A stretch of DNA of 64,000 bases. It comes from Mucidula mucida. Taxonomy: Eukaryota > Basidiomycota > Agaricomycetes > Agaricales > Physalacriaceae. Below the pieces are notes generated by a model. That model was given only the letters and a program-made list of their open reading frames with translations, had not been told where the DNA came from and searched no databases. The stretch lies in contig JADNYV010000186.1 of assembly GCA_015501055.1 (NCBI GenBank), forward strand, positions 1 through 64,000. The letters run 5' to 3'. Made by a program: the position numbers and the translations under genes. Of this stretch, positions 11,469-20,747 are shown piece by piece (the stretch's first letter is position 1; every line of letters starts with the position of its first letter).

Positions 11469-13434
11469 AAGGCGCAAGTTCCATTCTGCGCCAGAGTCGC
11501 TCCAGAAGGGCCGCAGAGGGTAGTGTGACGTCAAGGGGTTCGGTGTCAGGCATGGGTCGGAACAGATGTGATGGAAATTGCAACATGGGGACTTCAATGC
11601 GAGCAAGCGCGGGTGGCTTTGGCTTGTTCGGATATTGTTGGTGGAAATCGCTGATAGCTTCATCGGCATTTTTGAGATTGCATGCCGGTTCCCATGTCTG
11701 CTCGTGTATGCCATAACCCTTCCAGTGAACCTTGTATTGGAAACCCCCGCGGTACTTTTGGGAATTAACCACTTTCTCAACCTCCCATTCCGGTTCGGCT
11801 CCTTCCAGCACAGGTGGTGGACGCGTGTCTCGGGGTTGTGTCAGAAATTGGGGCTCGTGGTAAGGCGTCAACAGGGCCTCATTGAACACGGGATGGATGC
11901 TTTTCCATGTGTGAGGAATCTGGAGCTTGTAAGAGCTCGTCCCAACTTTCTTGATCACTTTGAACGGCCCGAAGCGTTTGTCATCGAGCTTCTTCATTGG
12001 TCTATCCGTGCTGAGATTCGTCCCTTCCAGCCATACTTTGTCGCCTTCCTTGTACTCCACTGCCTCTGTCCGTTCCCTGTCATAAAACCGTTTCATATCC
12101 TCTTTGGCCATCTTCAATGCCGACCCCACTTCGTCCCATGTTTTCCTCATGCCGTCGGCAAACTCCTGCGCAGTCTCATTTCTCGATGCCATTTTTGGGG
12201 CGGTGCCTTTGTAGGGGTGTCTGCCCATGTCTGCGAAGAACGGAGTGACTTTGGTTGCCGAGTGTACCCAATCATTGTAAACGAATTCGGCAGAGGGTAG
12301 CCATTCGTGCCAGTCGTTCTGATGGTAGTTGACAAATAACCGTAAGAAATGTTCTATCTCCTGATTCAGCCGTTCCGTCTGCCCATTTGCCTGTGGATGA
12401 TACGCCGTTGTAAAGTTTCCTTGTATGCCCAACAGCCGGTACAATTCCTTCATAAAACGCGAGTGATATTGTGGACCACGATCATGTATCATCTGTTGTG
12501 GCATCCCATGTATGGGAAAAATGCGATCGCGGTAGATGCGGGCCATGCCTTCTGACGTCAGAGTGGTGTGTGTCGGTATGATGCGTAATCGCTTTGTGAA
12601 ATGGTCCACAAACGTGCTGATAGCGTTGTATCCTCCCGATTCCGGCAGCTCTCCAATCATGTCCGTCCCTACTATTTCCCATGGCTCGCTTGGCACATCA
12701 ATAGGATGAAGAGGTGCAGCCGGCTTCGTGCGATGTGGCTTGGTGACCTGGCATTTTTGACACCCTTCCATGTATTCCCGGACGTCTCGGCTGATTCCTG
12801 GCCACCAATAGGTGCGTGTGATCAATTTGAGGGTCTTGTATCGTCCCGGATGCCCTGCAAGCTGTGCATCATGGTGCATTCCAATAACTCTTCCCCGCAA
12901 TTCCTTGTCCTTCGGTATGTAAATACGATCTTTCCACATAATAAGTCCATTTTCCTTCTCTTCCCATCCTTTTTCTCTGTTTTCTAATGCTTTTTGTACG
13001 TATCTATCCTTGTTTCCTTTTCTGTGTTTGATTTTGTTAAGTAATTTGTCCTCCGGTGTATCTACTGTATGTAAAGAAAATTGAATTTGTGAAATAAAAG
13101 ACTCTGGTTTGAGCAAAACAATGTTTTCGTTATCTTTTTCCCCCTTCTCAAGGCCTGTCATCCTTGACAAGGCATCAGCTTTCCCCATCGTCTTGCCCGG
13201 CTTGTGAATCATCTGTATGTCATACTCTGCCAACTCCGTAACCCATCGCGCCTGCCTCCGGTTCAACTTCTGCGGTTTCCTGAAGTACTGAAGGTTTTGG
13301 TGATCGGTGAAAACCTCCACTGTCTCCTTAGCGCCTAGGAGATATTGCCGCCAGTCGTCGATCGAGTCCATAATAGCCATCATCTCTTTGTCATAGATCT
13401 CATAATTGCGCTCCACTTCGTTCAGCGCGCGAGA
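11467..13434 (-). pseudogene. Integrase with C-terminal chromodomain (pol 3' part)
   Basis: The open segment starts with the end of RNase H (ERNYEIYDKEMMAIMDSIDD; TDHQNLQYF; KADALSRMTG). It continues with the integrase zinc-binding HHCC region (MHHDAQLAGHPGRYKTL...CQKCQ) and the DDE core (VGTDMIGELP; MIHDRGPQYHSRF; the Glu within QTERLNQEIEHFL). A chromodomain (EWEVEKVVNSQKYRGGFQYK, then VHWKGYGIHEQTWEP) closes the protein. Chromodomains of this group bind modified histones and steer integration. The frame itself is intact from 13434 to the stop, but it is separated from the reverse transcriptase by an in-frame TGA at 13435-13437, where relatives read AFLSKALNE-like sequence. That is why it is listed as part of a broken pol. 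Confidence 0.88.
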
Positions 13435-14356
13435 TCAGAAAGCCACTGGTCTCCATTTGCCTTCGACAAACTGGGATAGAACAGCCCCGTTGGCATAGTT
13501 CGAGGAATCTGCCTCGACTCGAAACTTGCCGTTGTCGCGTGGTACGATCAGAACGGGTTCTTCCGTCATCCTCCGTTTCAACTCCTCAAACGCCTCATGC
13601 TGCTCCTCTCCCCAAACCCATTCGCCCTTCCCGGTTAACGATGTCAACGGCTTCGCTACTCCCGCAAATCCCCGAATGAAACGTCGGTAGAAGTTGCAGA
13701 AGCCCAGGAATGACTGCACTTCCTTCTTCTTCGTCGGCTCCTTCCATTCCTTCACTACGGCCACTTTTGCCGGATCCATCTTCACTTCTCCTCCTCCAAC
13801 AATAACTCCTAAGTAATCTACAGTCTGTGCCTCAAAACTACATTTCTCGGGTTTTAAATACAGCTTATTTACTCGTAATATCTCCAATACCTTTCGTACA
13901 ATCTGTCTATGCTCCTCGAGAGTGTTTGTAAAGATAAGTATATCATCTAGGTAAACTATAACATGTCCGCCGTCAATCAACTCCTTCAAGATGTGATTCA
14001 TGAACGATTGGAACGTTGCCGGCGAGTTCGTGAGTCCGAAGAACATTACTAATGGCTCGAACAGCCCTCGGTTTGTTCTAAACGCCGCTTTCCACTCATC
14101 ACCGTCTTTGATCCGGATGTTGTTATAACCCCATCGGACATCCATCTTTGTGAAACACTTCGCTCCCTTCAGCTTGTTGATAAGTTCTTGGATCAACGGC
14201 AAGGGATATCGGTTTTTTATCGTCATGTCATTCAATTTCCGATAATCCTGCACGGGCCGAAGACTTCCGTCCTTCTTTTGACAAAGAAGAATGGTGACGC
14301 CATGGGTGAGATTGATGGCCGTATGCGTCCCGTGCGTATGTTTTCCTCCAAAACTC
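13435..14356 (-). pseudogene. Reverse transcriptase and RNase H N-part (pol middle part)
   Basis: The frame reads [20 protein letters not shown], then [19 protein letters not shown], the palm motif VIVYLDDILIF, the thumb (FLGFCNFYRRFIRGFAG) and the RNase H start (FRVEADSSNYANGAVLSQ). It ends at TGA (13435-13437) straight after RPVAF, while the homologous continuation follows in the same frame. Upstream, it is joined to the protease segment only if one base is added near the A-run at 14350-14353 (T-run on the coding strand). Both breaks are single events in an otherwise clean sequence. Confidence 0.88.
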
Positions 14357-15357
14357 GTCTAATGCCTTCTGCTCGGATGGACTAAGGGGATAGACCTTGC
14401 AGTCGACCGGTTTGGAACCAGGCGTGAGTTCTATCGCGTGGTCCCAGGGTCTTCGCTCCGGTAACTTATCAAAGTCCGCCTTGCTGAATACATCGGAAAA
14501 TTCCTCGATGTAAGGTGCAGCAGCAGATGAAGGCTGTTGTGATCTCAGCTTTTCACCGCTTTTGCGATAGTTGTCCCAGTCCATCCAGAACAAGCGCTCT
14601 CCCTCTTCCAACTTCTCTTCTACATCTTCTCCTTTGTCTTCTGGCGAGTCGTACTCGGGTAGATAACCGCAGCGGTCTGGGCATCGATCAAAAGTCAATG
14701 TGGATTCCGTCCAGTTGATCGTGGGGTTGTGATATCTTAGCCAATCTAGCCCCAAAAAGATACTTGTTTTGCCGAGATTGGTGACGGCCAACTCAATCTT
14801 TTCGGCGTGATCTCCGATCTTCATCCGGACCTCCACAAACCCTTCGATTGCTCCTCCCTTGTTTAGGGTTCCATCCGCATTGTAGACAGGGAGAGTCCGT
14901 TCTTCTCGACGAATTCTTTATTGACGCAAGAACCCGTTGCTCCGCTGTCAAGAAGGGCACTTGTTTCCCATTCAGAGCCTGTGTGCACGCTCTCTATGGT
15001 TACTCGGAGTTTCATGTCTTGCCCCTTTGTTCCCCGGATGTACTTCCTCGACTTTTTTAACTCCGTCACAACTTCCACCGCAGCTTCCTTCGTCAACGCT
15101 CTGATCGCCATCACTTTTTCCTCTGTCGCTTCTCTTTCTCTCCGCTCCGGCATCCATGCTCTCAAAATTCCCACTGCTCTCGGCACTTCATCCTCTCTTA
15201 GCCGTTGTGCAATCCACTCGGGCGTGTTTGGCTCAAATCTTTCTTTCGCAGGTTTTGTTGGTGAAGTCGTCGATGATATTTTAGGTGTATCAGTACCAGT
15301 ACTATAAATAGATTCTTCATCTGACGACTTTTTCCTTGATGACTGCTCCGGCAGGAC
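14357..15357 (-). pseudogene. Aspartic protease and linker (pol 5' part)
   Basis: The pol frame opens one frame away from gag around the gag stop (PAVDAVLPEQSSRKKSS). It runs through RRERE and RALTKEAAVEVVTEL to the retroviral-type protease motif LLDSGATGSCVNKEF. Near 14890 the frame breaks: the expected VYNADGTLNKGGAIEGF lies in another frame. It then resumes as EVRMKIGDHAEKIEL and IFLGLDWLRYHNPTINW, the second half of the protease. The linker to the reverse transcriptase ends ALDEFW before the second frameshift. The gag-pol frame change may be genuine programmed frameshifting; the break at 14890 is more likely damage. Confidence 0.78.
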
Positions 15358-15590
15358 TGCGTCTACTGCGGGAGCTTCGCAAAACCCAACTCTTCGGCCA
15401 GCTTCTTCTTCTCCTCGTCATTCATCTCGGTCCATAAACCCCGAATCGTCTGGGGTCGACCCTTCTTCGGACAGAACCTGCTGACGTGGCCGTGTTCGCC
15501 ACAGCTGAAGCAAAGTCCTCTTCGACGTGCGTTGTCGATGTCCATCGGCCTGCCGGCTCCTCCATAGGTAACGCCGGTGGCATCTCGTCG

Positions 15591-16211
15591 TGTGGTCGGC
15601 ATCGGGGGTGGGTTCGTAGGATTGGCTCTCGATGTAGCCGCCTGCGGAGCTAGGGGCCGGGCCTGCATGCCGGACCTCTTGCTCGCCGCCCGCCTTCTCC
15701 ATAGCTGATCGATCTGAATGATCTGTGCCTTCCAATCCTTGTACTTCTTTGGCAACCCATCTCGGCTGCCATAGATCTGGTCAATGATCTTCTCGTTGAC
15801 ATTGGTCTCGAGAAGTCGCACGACAAATGCGTCATCCTTCGAGTATTCCGCCTGAGTAAGCAGGACCTCGAACTTCTGAAAGAAATCTTGAGCGGTGTCT
15901 TGCCCCAGGCGCAACCGTTCGATCTGATCTTGCGCATCTCGCGCGAGGTTGGAGTCCACAAATCGCTCCTTCAAGTTCTCCTTGAACTCAGTCCAAGAGA
16001 CTGTCCATTCCTCTTCCTCCTCGTCGAAGTTCTGGTCCGAGTAGTTCTGGACCCATGCATCAACGTGATCTCCTCGGATGTAGGAGAGAACAACATCAAT
16101 CCTTTCGGAGTCCGATGTGAGGTTATTCTTCTTGTCACGGATGTATGTGAACATCGATCGCCACCAGCTCTTGTACTTAGACTTGTCCCCGTCATAGTCA
16201 TAAGGCTTGTT
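15591..16211 (-). repeat. gag duplication unit, second copy (3' in gag)
   Basis: About 621 bp match 16246-16866 at a constant offset of 655 bp. The copies differ by several percent by eye, for example many positions in the first 150 bp. Confidence 0.88.
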
Positions 16212-16215
16212 TCCT

Positions 16216-16245
16216 GGAAGAAAACATACGGACGGGACGCATACG
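16216..16245 (+). repeat. Inverted 30-bp pol fragment at the gag duplication junction
   Basis: Plus-strand bases 16216-16245 match the minus strand of 14320-14349 at 28 of 30 positions by eye (shared core AAAACATACG and ACGGGACGCATACG). That pol site encodes [10 protein letters not shown] of the reverse transcriptase. In gag the fragment is in the opposite orientation and encodes the junk tail MRPVRMFSS. Confidence 0.8.
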
Positions 16246-16866
16246 TGTGATCGGCGTCGGAGATGGGTTCGTAGGATTAGCTCTCGATGTAGCCACCTGC
16301 GGAGCTTGAGGCCGGGACTGCATGCCGGACCTCTTGCTCGCTGCCCGTCTTCTCCACAGCTGATCGATCTGAAGGATCTGTGCCTTCCAGTCCTTGTACT
16401 TCTCTGGCAACCCGTCTCGGCTACCATAGATCTGATCAATAATCTTCTCGTTGACGTTGGTCTCGAGAAGTCGTACAACAAATGTGTCATCCTTCGAATA
16501 TCCTGCCTGAGTAAGCAGGACCTCGAACTTCTGGAAGAAATCTTGAGCGGTGTCTTGCCCCTGGCGCAACCGCTCGATCTGGTCTTGCGCGTCTCGCGCC
16601 AAGTTGGAATCCACAAATTGCTCCTTCAAGTCTTCCTTGAACTCCGTCCAAGAGACTGTCCATTCCTCTTCTTCCTCGTCAAAGTTCTGGTCCGAGTAGT
16701 TCTGGACCCATGCATCTACGTGATCTCCTTGGATGTAGGAGAGAACAACATCGATCCTTTCGGAGTCAGATGTGAGGTTGTTCTTTTTGTCACGGATGTA
16801 TGTAAACATCGATCGCCACCAGCTCTTGTATTTGGACTTGTCCCCGTCATAGTCGTAAGGCTTGTT
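16246..16866 (-). repeat. gag duplication unit, first copy (5' in gag)
   Basis: Partner of 15591-16211 at an offset of 655 bp. It contains the translated N-terminal copy of the gag core but not the zinc knuckle. Confidence 0.88.
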
Positions 16867-16947
16867 GACAAGGGATTGGCCTTTGATTTCGACATCGGTG
16901 TGATGAGCGGGTGTGTGAGGAGCGGTTTTGGGTGCTTCGTTGGACAT

Positions 16948-17532
16948 GATGAGTCGGGGTGATAGGATCGGAGAGTGAAAGGGTGAAAGTGGGGATATGG
17001 GAGATGCGGATTTTGATGAAATGGGTGAAGGAATAGAGGTTTGGATGAATAAGGAGGAGTCGCCTAGATCTGAGATAGAATCCAGGACTTGGTAGGGTGG
17101 GGAATGATGGTGTGTATCGTAATGTAAGTAAAGTAGGTAGGTATTGTAACTGTCTACACTATTTTACCGACTACTGACTACATATCTACGGAGCCCAAGA
17201 GCTCGTCACAAGTTCGCAATTGCCCAGCCGACGTCCCTCTGGTGTGAGGTAAGCCGAAGTTTTCCTGGGAACGGGGGTTGACCCGTAAACAGCGCCCACT
17301 GAAGTGCAACTGCCAAAAGTTCGTTCTCGTGAGAGCGGCTACTTCCAGCACCCGAGGCAGTTATCTCTAACTGTTAGCCGGCGCTACTGGGACCAATACA
17401 CACGTATGCGGACGTGCGCTGGAATTAGAAATCCGTCGATCTGTAAACAGGGAAAGGGAATAGGGGAATGTGTGATGATCAAACAGCGAAGTGCTGATCG
17501 ACGATCAGGGATGTGTGGTAGGTGGTAGAAAG
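16948..17532 (-). other. Untranslated leader of the retrotransposon
   Basis: About 585 bp lie between the primer-binding site and the gag ATG. Short frames only. It presumably contains packaging signals, but no specific motif is evident. Confidence 0.6.
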
Positions 17533-17544
17533 TAGTTCCGATCT
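17533..17544 (-). promoter_or_regulatory. Primer-binding site, complementary to the element's own LTR transcript start
   Basis: Two bases inside the 5' LTR boundary, the minus strand reads AGATCGGAACTA. Its exact complement TAGTTCCGATCT occurs on the same strand inside the LTR (17663-17652). There is no TGG start matching the CCA end of a tRNA. This is the arrangement of self-primed Tf1/sushi-type chromoviruses. Confidence 0.75.
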
Positions 17545-17546
17545 TC

Positions 17547-18074
17547 TGTTAGCAACTGACTAAGCCACGAGACTCAACCAGGTACCACAACAAGAACTAA
17601 GGAAGAAGACGTTCGCGTTTGTAAGACTAGGCTAGGCCAGGTGTATAAACGAGATCGGAACTAAAGTACAATGATACTACACTACTGCTTATATACTAGT
17701 AAGTCTGTGTTTGAGACTCCTTGTCCATATGCGTTTCCACTAGGGATGCTCCACGCCCTTGACCCAGTGTGGTATGCTACTAGTCCGTGAAACCATTAAA
17801 TACGAGTGGTAACTGCATGTAAGTAATAATACTGAAACGTCCATGTGTGCTACGAGTGTTGGTGGTGTGTATACAATAGGGAGTCCATGAGGTATCAGCA
17901 TGTTTTATGTCATCCATGTGTTGGACGTGTGTCCGACATGAGTACGGCTTCGGTAATGAAAAGGAGTATGATCGGTGACGAAACAGATGATGAAACAGTC
18001 CGTTGGTTGATAAGACAAGCCCCCCGATAAGATATGATAAGATTGAAAATGTGAAAATATGGCGATTTATAACA
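17547..18074 (-). repeat. 5' LTR (element orientation), 528 bp
   Basis: It is the partner of 10928-11455. Read on the minus strand it starts TGTTATAAATCG and ends CTAACA. Taking the predicted transcript start at 17663, U3 is about 411 nt and R-U5 about 117 nt. Confidence 0.92.
17652..17695 (-). promoter_or_regulatory. LTR core promoter: TATA box and predicted transcript start
   Basis: On the minus strand TATATAA occupies 17695-17689. Thirty-two nucleotides downstream of its first T begins TAGTTCCGATCT at 17663, exactly the segment that pairs with the primer-binding site. The spacing fits a TATA-directed start, so the mRNA 5' end would be the primer. Confidence 0.7.
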
Positions 18075-18079
18075 GTCAC
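18075..18079. repeat. Target-site duplication, right copy (GTCAC)
   Basis: Identical to 10923-10927. It lies 18 bp from the end of the pirin-like reading frame. Confidence 0.9.
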
Positions 18080-18096
18080 AGAAGAAGACGAACTAA

Positions 18097-18678
18097 CTAC
18101 AGCATGAATTTTATACAATAATGACTGTCATAGATTGAAAGAGATGGCGAATACTCCAAATAGAAAAGACGCATCTCAGCCGTCGAATCCCCAACGTTCT
18201 CGACATCCACCTTCCCTTCTCCGATGAACAAATACGCACCATCACCCTCCCTCAATACCTCTCCGTTCACCTTGACGCTGGCACCTTGCGCCACACCAGT
18301 ATTGCATCCACTCCTCATCACAACATGCACGTAACCTTTCTTCCCCTTCATCTCTTGCGTCAAACTCTTCCCTTGCGACAGCAGCGTCGCATACATAGTT
18401 AGCGAACTGTGTACGGGTGCCGGGCCATCGCCTTCCCGCATCTCGCTCACGCCATGCGTATCGACTGGAGCGACGACCTTCACGAACTGGTCGGTTTTGG
18501 ACGCATCGGAGTAGTGCCGGGTGAAGTACTCGGGCTGGAGGCGCGGAGTAGATGGGATGGCCCAGATCTGGAGAAAGTGCACCTCTTTCGAACCATTCGC
18601 TTTCTCAGAGTGTGATATACCTGTCCCGGCAGAAGTCATTTGTAGGTCACCCCGCTTGAGAATTTCTGTGTTTCCCAT
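18097..18678 (-). pseudogene. Pirin-family protein, 5'-truncated
   Basis: The 193-residue frame starts MGNTEILKRGDLQMTSAGTG and continues ISHSEKANGSKEVHFLQIW, the second half of the pirin N-terminal cupin. It then has the C-terminal cupin (VHVVMRSGCNTGVAQGASVK; GEGKVDVENVGDSTAEM). Pirins are nuclear iron-binding cupins or quercetinase-like enzymes. The metal-binding first part (usually HPHRGFET-like) should lie upstream but is not found. Instead a splice-acceptor-like CCAG and a small inverted-repeat element follow. Either the upstream exon is far away or lost. The retrotransposon sits immediately behind the stop codon and may have removed the normal 3' UTR. The gene is probably inactive. Confidence 0.7.
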
Positions 18679-18701
18679 GGAGTCTTTACTGGGGTGGGGT
18701 T

Positions 18702-19179
18702 AGTCTGGAGCCTATGTGGGGGTACCCTGTGAGGCTCACTTCGGAGTTTCAAAATGCACTGAGGTTAGGGTTACCGCTGGTTACCAATCACGCTAAATCG
18801 TCCAGTGTTTACTGAGCACTCATCCCACTTTCACCAGTGTAATCTACGTATAATGGAGAGTTTGATGTGGCACAGCGCCTCAACAGTGCAGTGCGGGCAG
18901 TTGTTGCAGCGCATCCGGCCATTCGGAGGATTGTTATCGAGTTGCAGGTGATCTATAGTGAAAATTCAAGGAATGATGAACTGTAGACAGACCTTAGATA
19001 TGCAATTTTAACTAAAGGCAGTAAATTCGAGGTATATGATGCATCAGTAGTGCAAAAGCTGCGAGCTTGTATCCATCTGGTTCCGGTCCGACGGCACACT
19101 CTGTGGTTGGGGTTCGGCATCTGCAATTTTCGAAGTCCGAAGTGAGCCTATGAGGTACCCCCTACATAGGTTCCAGACT
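18702..19179. mobile_element. MITE-like element with ~57-bp terminal inverted repeats, about 480 bp
   Basis: The left end 18702-18758 (AGTCTGGAGCCTATGTGGGG...) and the reverse complement of the right end 19122-19179 (AGTCTGGAACCTATGTAGGG...) align over about 57 bp with some mismatches and share GAGGCTCACTTCGGA-like and AAAAT(T)GCA blocks. No transposase is inside. A clear target-site duplication could not be read. The interior contains a short open stretch (FDVAQRLNSAVRAVVAAH) of unknown meaning. It lies directly upstream of the truncated pirin frame. Confidence 0.6.
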
Positions 19180-20003
19180 CTACTAAGAGACGATCGTGAG
19201 TATCCCATCTTCTCTCGTTGAGTCGGTTTACGAGACTAGGGTGGGGTGGCTTTACCCACCACGCCCGCCATCCTGACAAATCGACGGTCATACTGCTCTC
19301 GTCAAGACTACAACCACTGTTCAATGAAACAGCCAAACAGGAGAAGACTGCGCATGTTCTGAGGAGGGCTTAGAAAATGTAAGCAACGCTGCGGGTAACG
19401 GTCTAGGCCTCTTTTTGACAGCGCCTTGCACGCGATCGACCAGTACTGTTGATGTTAAAAGTTGACACTGATAGGAAGGCATCATTTTTGCGTGAAAGAC
19501 ATCTCGCGCTCGTGTCTGGGACCTTCTCGTCCCGACCACCGCGATAGGTATTAGGGAGGTTCAAGATTCGTCAAGGAGAGGCCACTGATACTTCGATATC
19601 TTCCGAGACTGTATTATGGCTCTTGCGTGGCGGCGCTCCGACATTGACAAGACAAGAAACGAGCTTGGAAGTTTCAGGAATGACTCTGATTTAAGACCGA
19701 AGACCGTGCGCGCAATGACTACAGATAGCAGCGAAAAGAAGATAGCTAGGAAAAGAGAAATGAAGCATCCGCTTCAACACTGCACAAACAGTGGACTACA
19801 GATAATAGCAAAAAGAAATAGCAAAAATTAGGATATAGGTAAATAAAGGGAGCATTCTGCTTCAACACCGCGCGACCAGTGGACTACAGATAATAGCAGG
19901 CGGAAAAGTGGGGTATAAGTAATATGGGAACGAAAACGAGCGATAGCGTAGACGATAGGACCATTCTAAAAGCAATCTAAAATCTATTCAATATCGGGTA
20001 TCG
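19180..20003. other. Intergenic, no supported gene
   Basis: Short frames only. A direct repeat of about 45 bp is visible: the segment with GTGGACTACAGATAATAGCA recurs at about 19788-19810 and 19876-19900, each preceded by a CATTCTGCTTCAACAC-like tract. Confidence 0.45.
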
Positions 20004-20747
20004 TTAGGTCATTCTTTGATCTTGGCGTAGACCAAGGAGGCGCGCAGGCGGAGTGTATGCCCCCAGCCGCTCCTCTCTTGTTTTCAATGGGCGGTTAGCA
20101 ATCGCTGCTGCGAGATTCTCTTCGTCGTGAGCTCGTCGGCTGGAGGTATGCTTCCTACCATGCCATTTACCGCTGGGTCTCAAAGTCCCAGGAGCGTTGG
20201 CGATGTTCTGGAGAGGAGAGAACAATCTAGAGTCAGCCTTGGGCTTCCTCTTCGTAGGAGTTGGTGGTGTGAGAGAAATATCTGGGGTAGGAGCGAGAAT
20301 CTGAGGATCAACTTTAGCGGGAGCGTCATCGTCAGTGTCATAATCTCTTACCTCAACTTCCATTGGGATCGGTTCAACGAAATCAACGACTGTAACCTGA
20401 GAAGCGGCCACTGCAGTACGCAATACAATGATCTGCGGTTCCACAGGTGTTACGGCGATCCCTTGTGCTGTGTAGAGGAGGGAAAGCTCAAGAAGGTCAA
20501 GGGGCGAATGCTGCGGTAGAGCAGAGAGCGCCGCGCCCGTGTCAGAGGCGGCGAGCTCGAATGGATAGGAAGCATCCTCGAGTGTAGTAGGAGCGAGCTG
20601 CATATGTTGAATCGGCGTCCTCAACGAAAGCAGCCAACTCACGATGCGGGGCTCTTGGGTCTCTTCGACGCTGGTCGATCTGCTGTATTTTCCGGAGAAC
20701 CAAGCGATGCAGCGGGAGAGTGAGAAATTGAAAGCGGTAGCAGGCAT
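20004..20747 (-). CDS. Hypothetical protein, about 247 aa, Pro/Thr-rich and basic C-terminal half
   Basis: I chose the ATG at 20747 (MPATAFNFSLSRCIAWFSGK) because it begins a compact protein with a hydrophobic start; the frame stays open up to 20885. The middle is hydrophobic and leucine-rich (SPLDLLELSLLYTAQG). The second half has an acidic patch (YDTDDDAPAKVD) followed by TP repeats and basic clusters (PPTPTKRKPK; RKHTSSRRAHDEE), suggesting a nuclear or phosphorylated protein. No family is recognised. No intron is needed. Confidence 0.45.
   Translation of the reverse strand: MPATAFNFSLSRCIAWFSGKYSRSTSVEETQEPRIVSWLLSLRTPIQHMQLAPTTLEDASYPFELAASDTGAALSALPQHSPLDLLELSLLYTAQGIAVTPVEPQIIVLRTAVAASQVTVVDFVEPIPMEVEVRDYDTDDDAPAKVDPQILAPTPDISLTPPTPTKRKPKADSRLFSPLQNIANAPGTLRPSGKWHGRKHTSSRRAHDEENLAAAIANRPLKTREERLGAYTPPARLLGLRQDQRMT

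Larger units (their letters stand above)
15363..16947 (-). pseudogene. gag with internal out-of-frame tandem duplication
   Basis: The ATG at 16947 opens MSNEAPKTAPHTPAHHTDVE and then the capsid-like gag core (NKPYDYDGDKSKYKSWWRS; DQIERLRQGQDTAQDFFQKF; DQIYGSRDGLPEKYKDW). This first copy ends abruptly at [14 protein letters not shown] and a stop at about 16198. The same core then starts again at NKPYDYDGDKSKYKSWWRS with different residues at about a dozen positions. It runs on to a CCHC zinc knuckle (CFSCGEHGHVSRFC, about 15483-15525) and stops after ELGFAKLPQ at 15363. The repeat offset is 655 bp, not a multiple of three, so the second copy is not translated in frame with the first. Full-length gag would need one of the two copies removed. 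Confidence 0.88.
10928..18074 (-). mobile_element. Complete Ty3/gypsy chromovirus LTR retrotransposon, 7147 bp, coding on the minus strand
   Basis: Two 528-bp LTRs (TG...CA ends) flank an internal region in the order gag, protease, reverse transcriptase, RNase H, integrase with a C-terminal chromodomain. That order and the chromodomain place it in the chromoviruses. The LTRs differ at about eight positions by eye, so the insertion is fairly recent. A polypurine tract and a self-complementary primer site are in place. The coding part is damaged: gag is tandemly duplicated out of frame, pol has two frameshifts and one in-frame TGA. It therefore looks structurally complete but not autonomous as written. 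Confidence 0.93.

Noticed and set aside
11578..12300. Long plus-strand open frame (240 aa)
   Set aside because: Antisense shadow of the integrase/chromodomain frame on the minus strand; no own motif.
16207..16962. Plus-strand open frame of 251 aa
   Set aside because: Antisense of the first gag copy; the minus frame has clear gag sequence.
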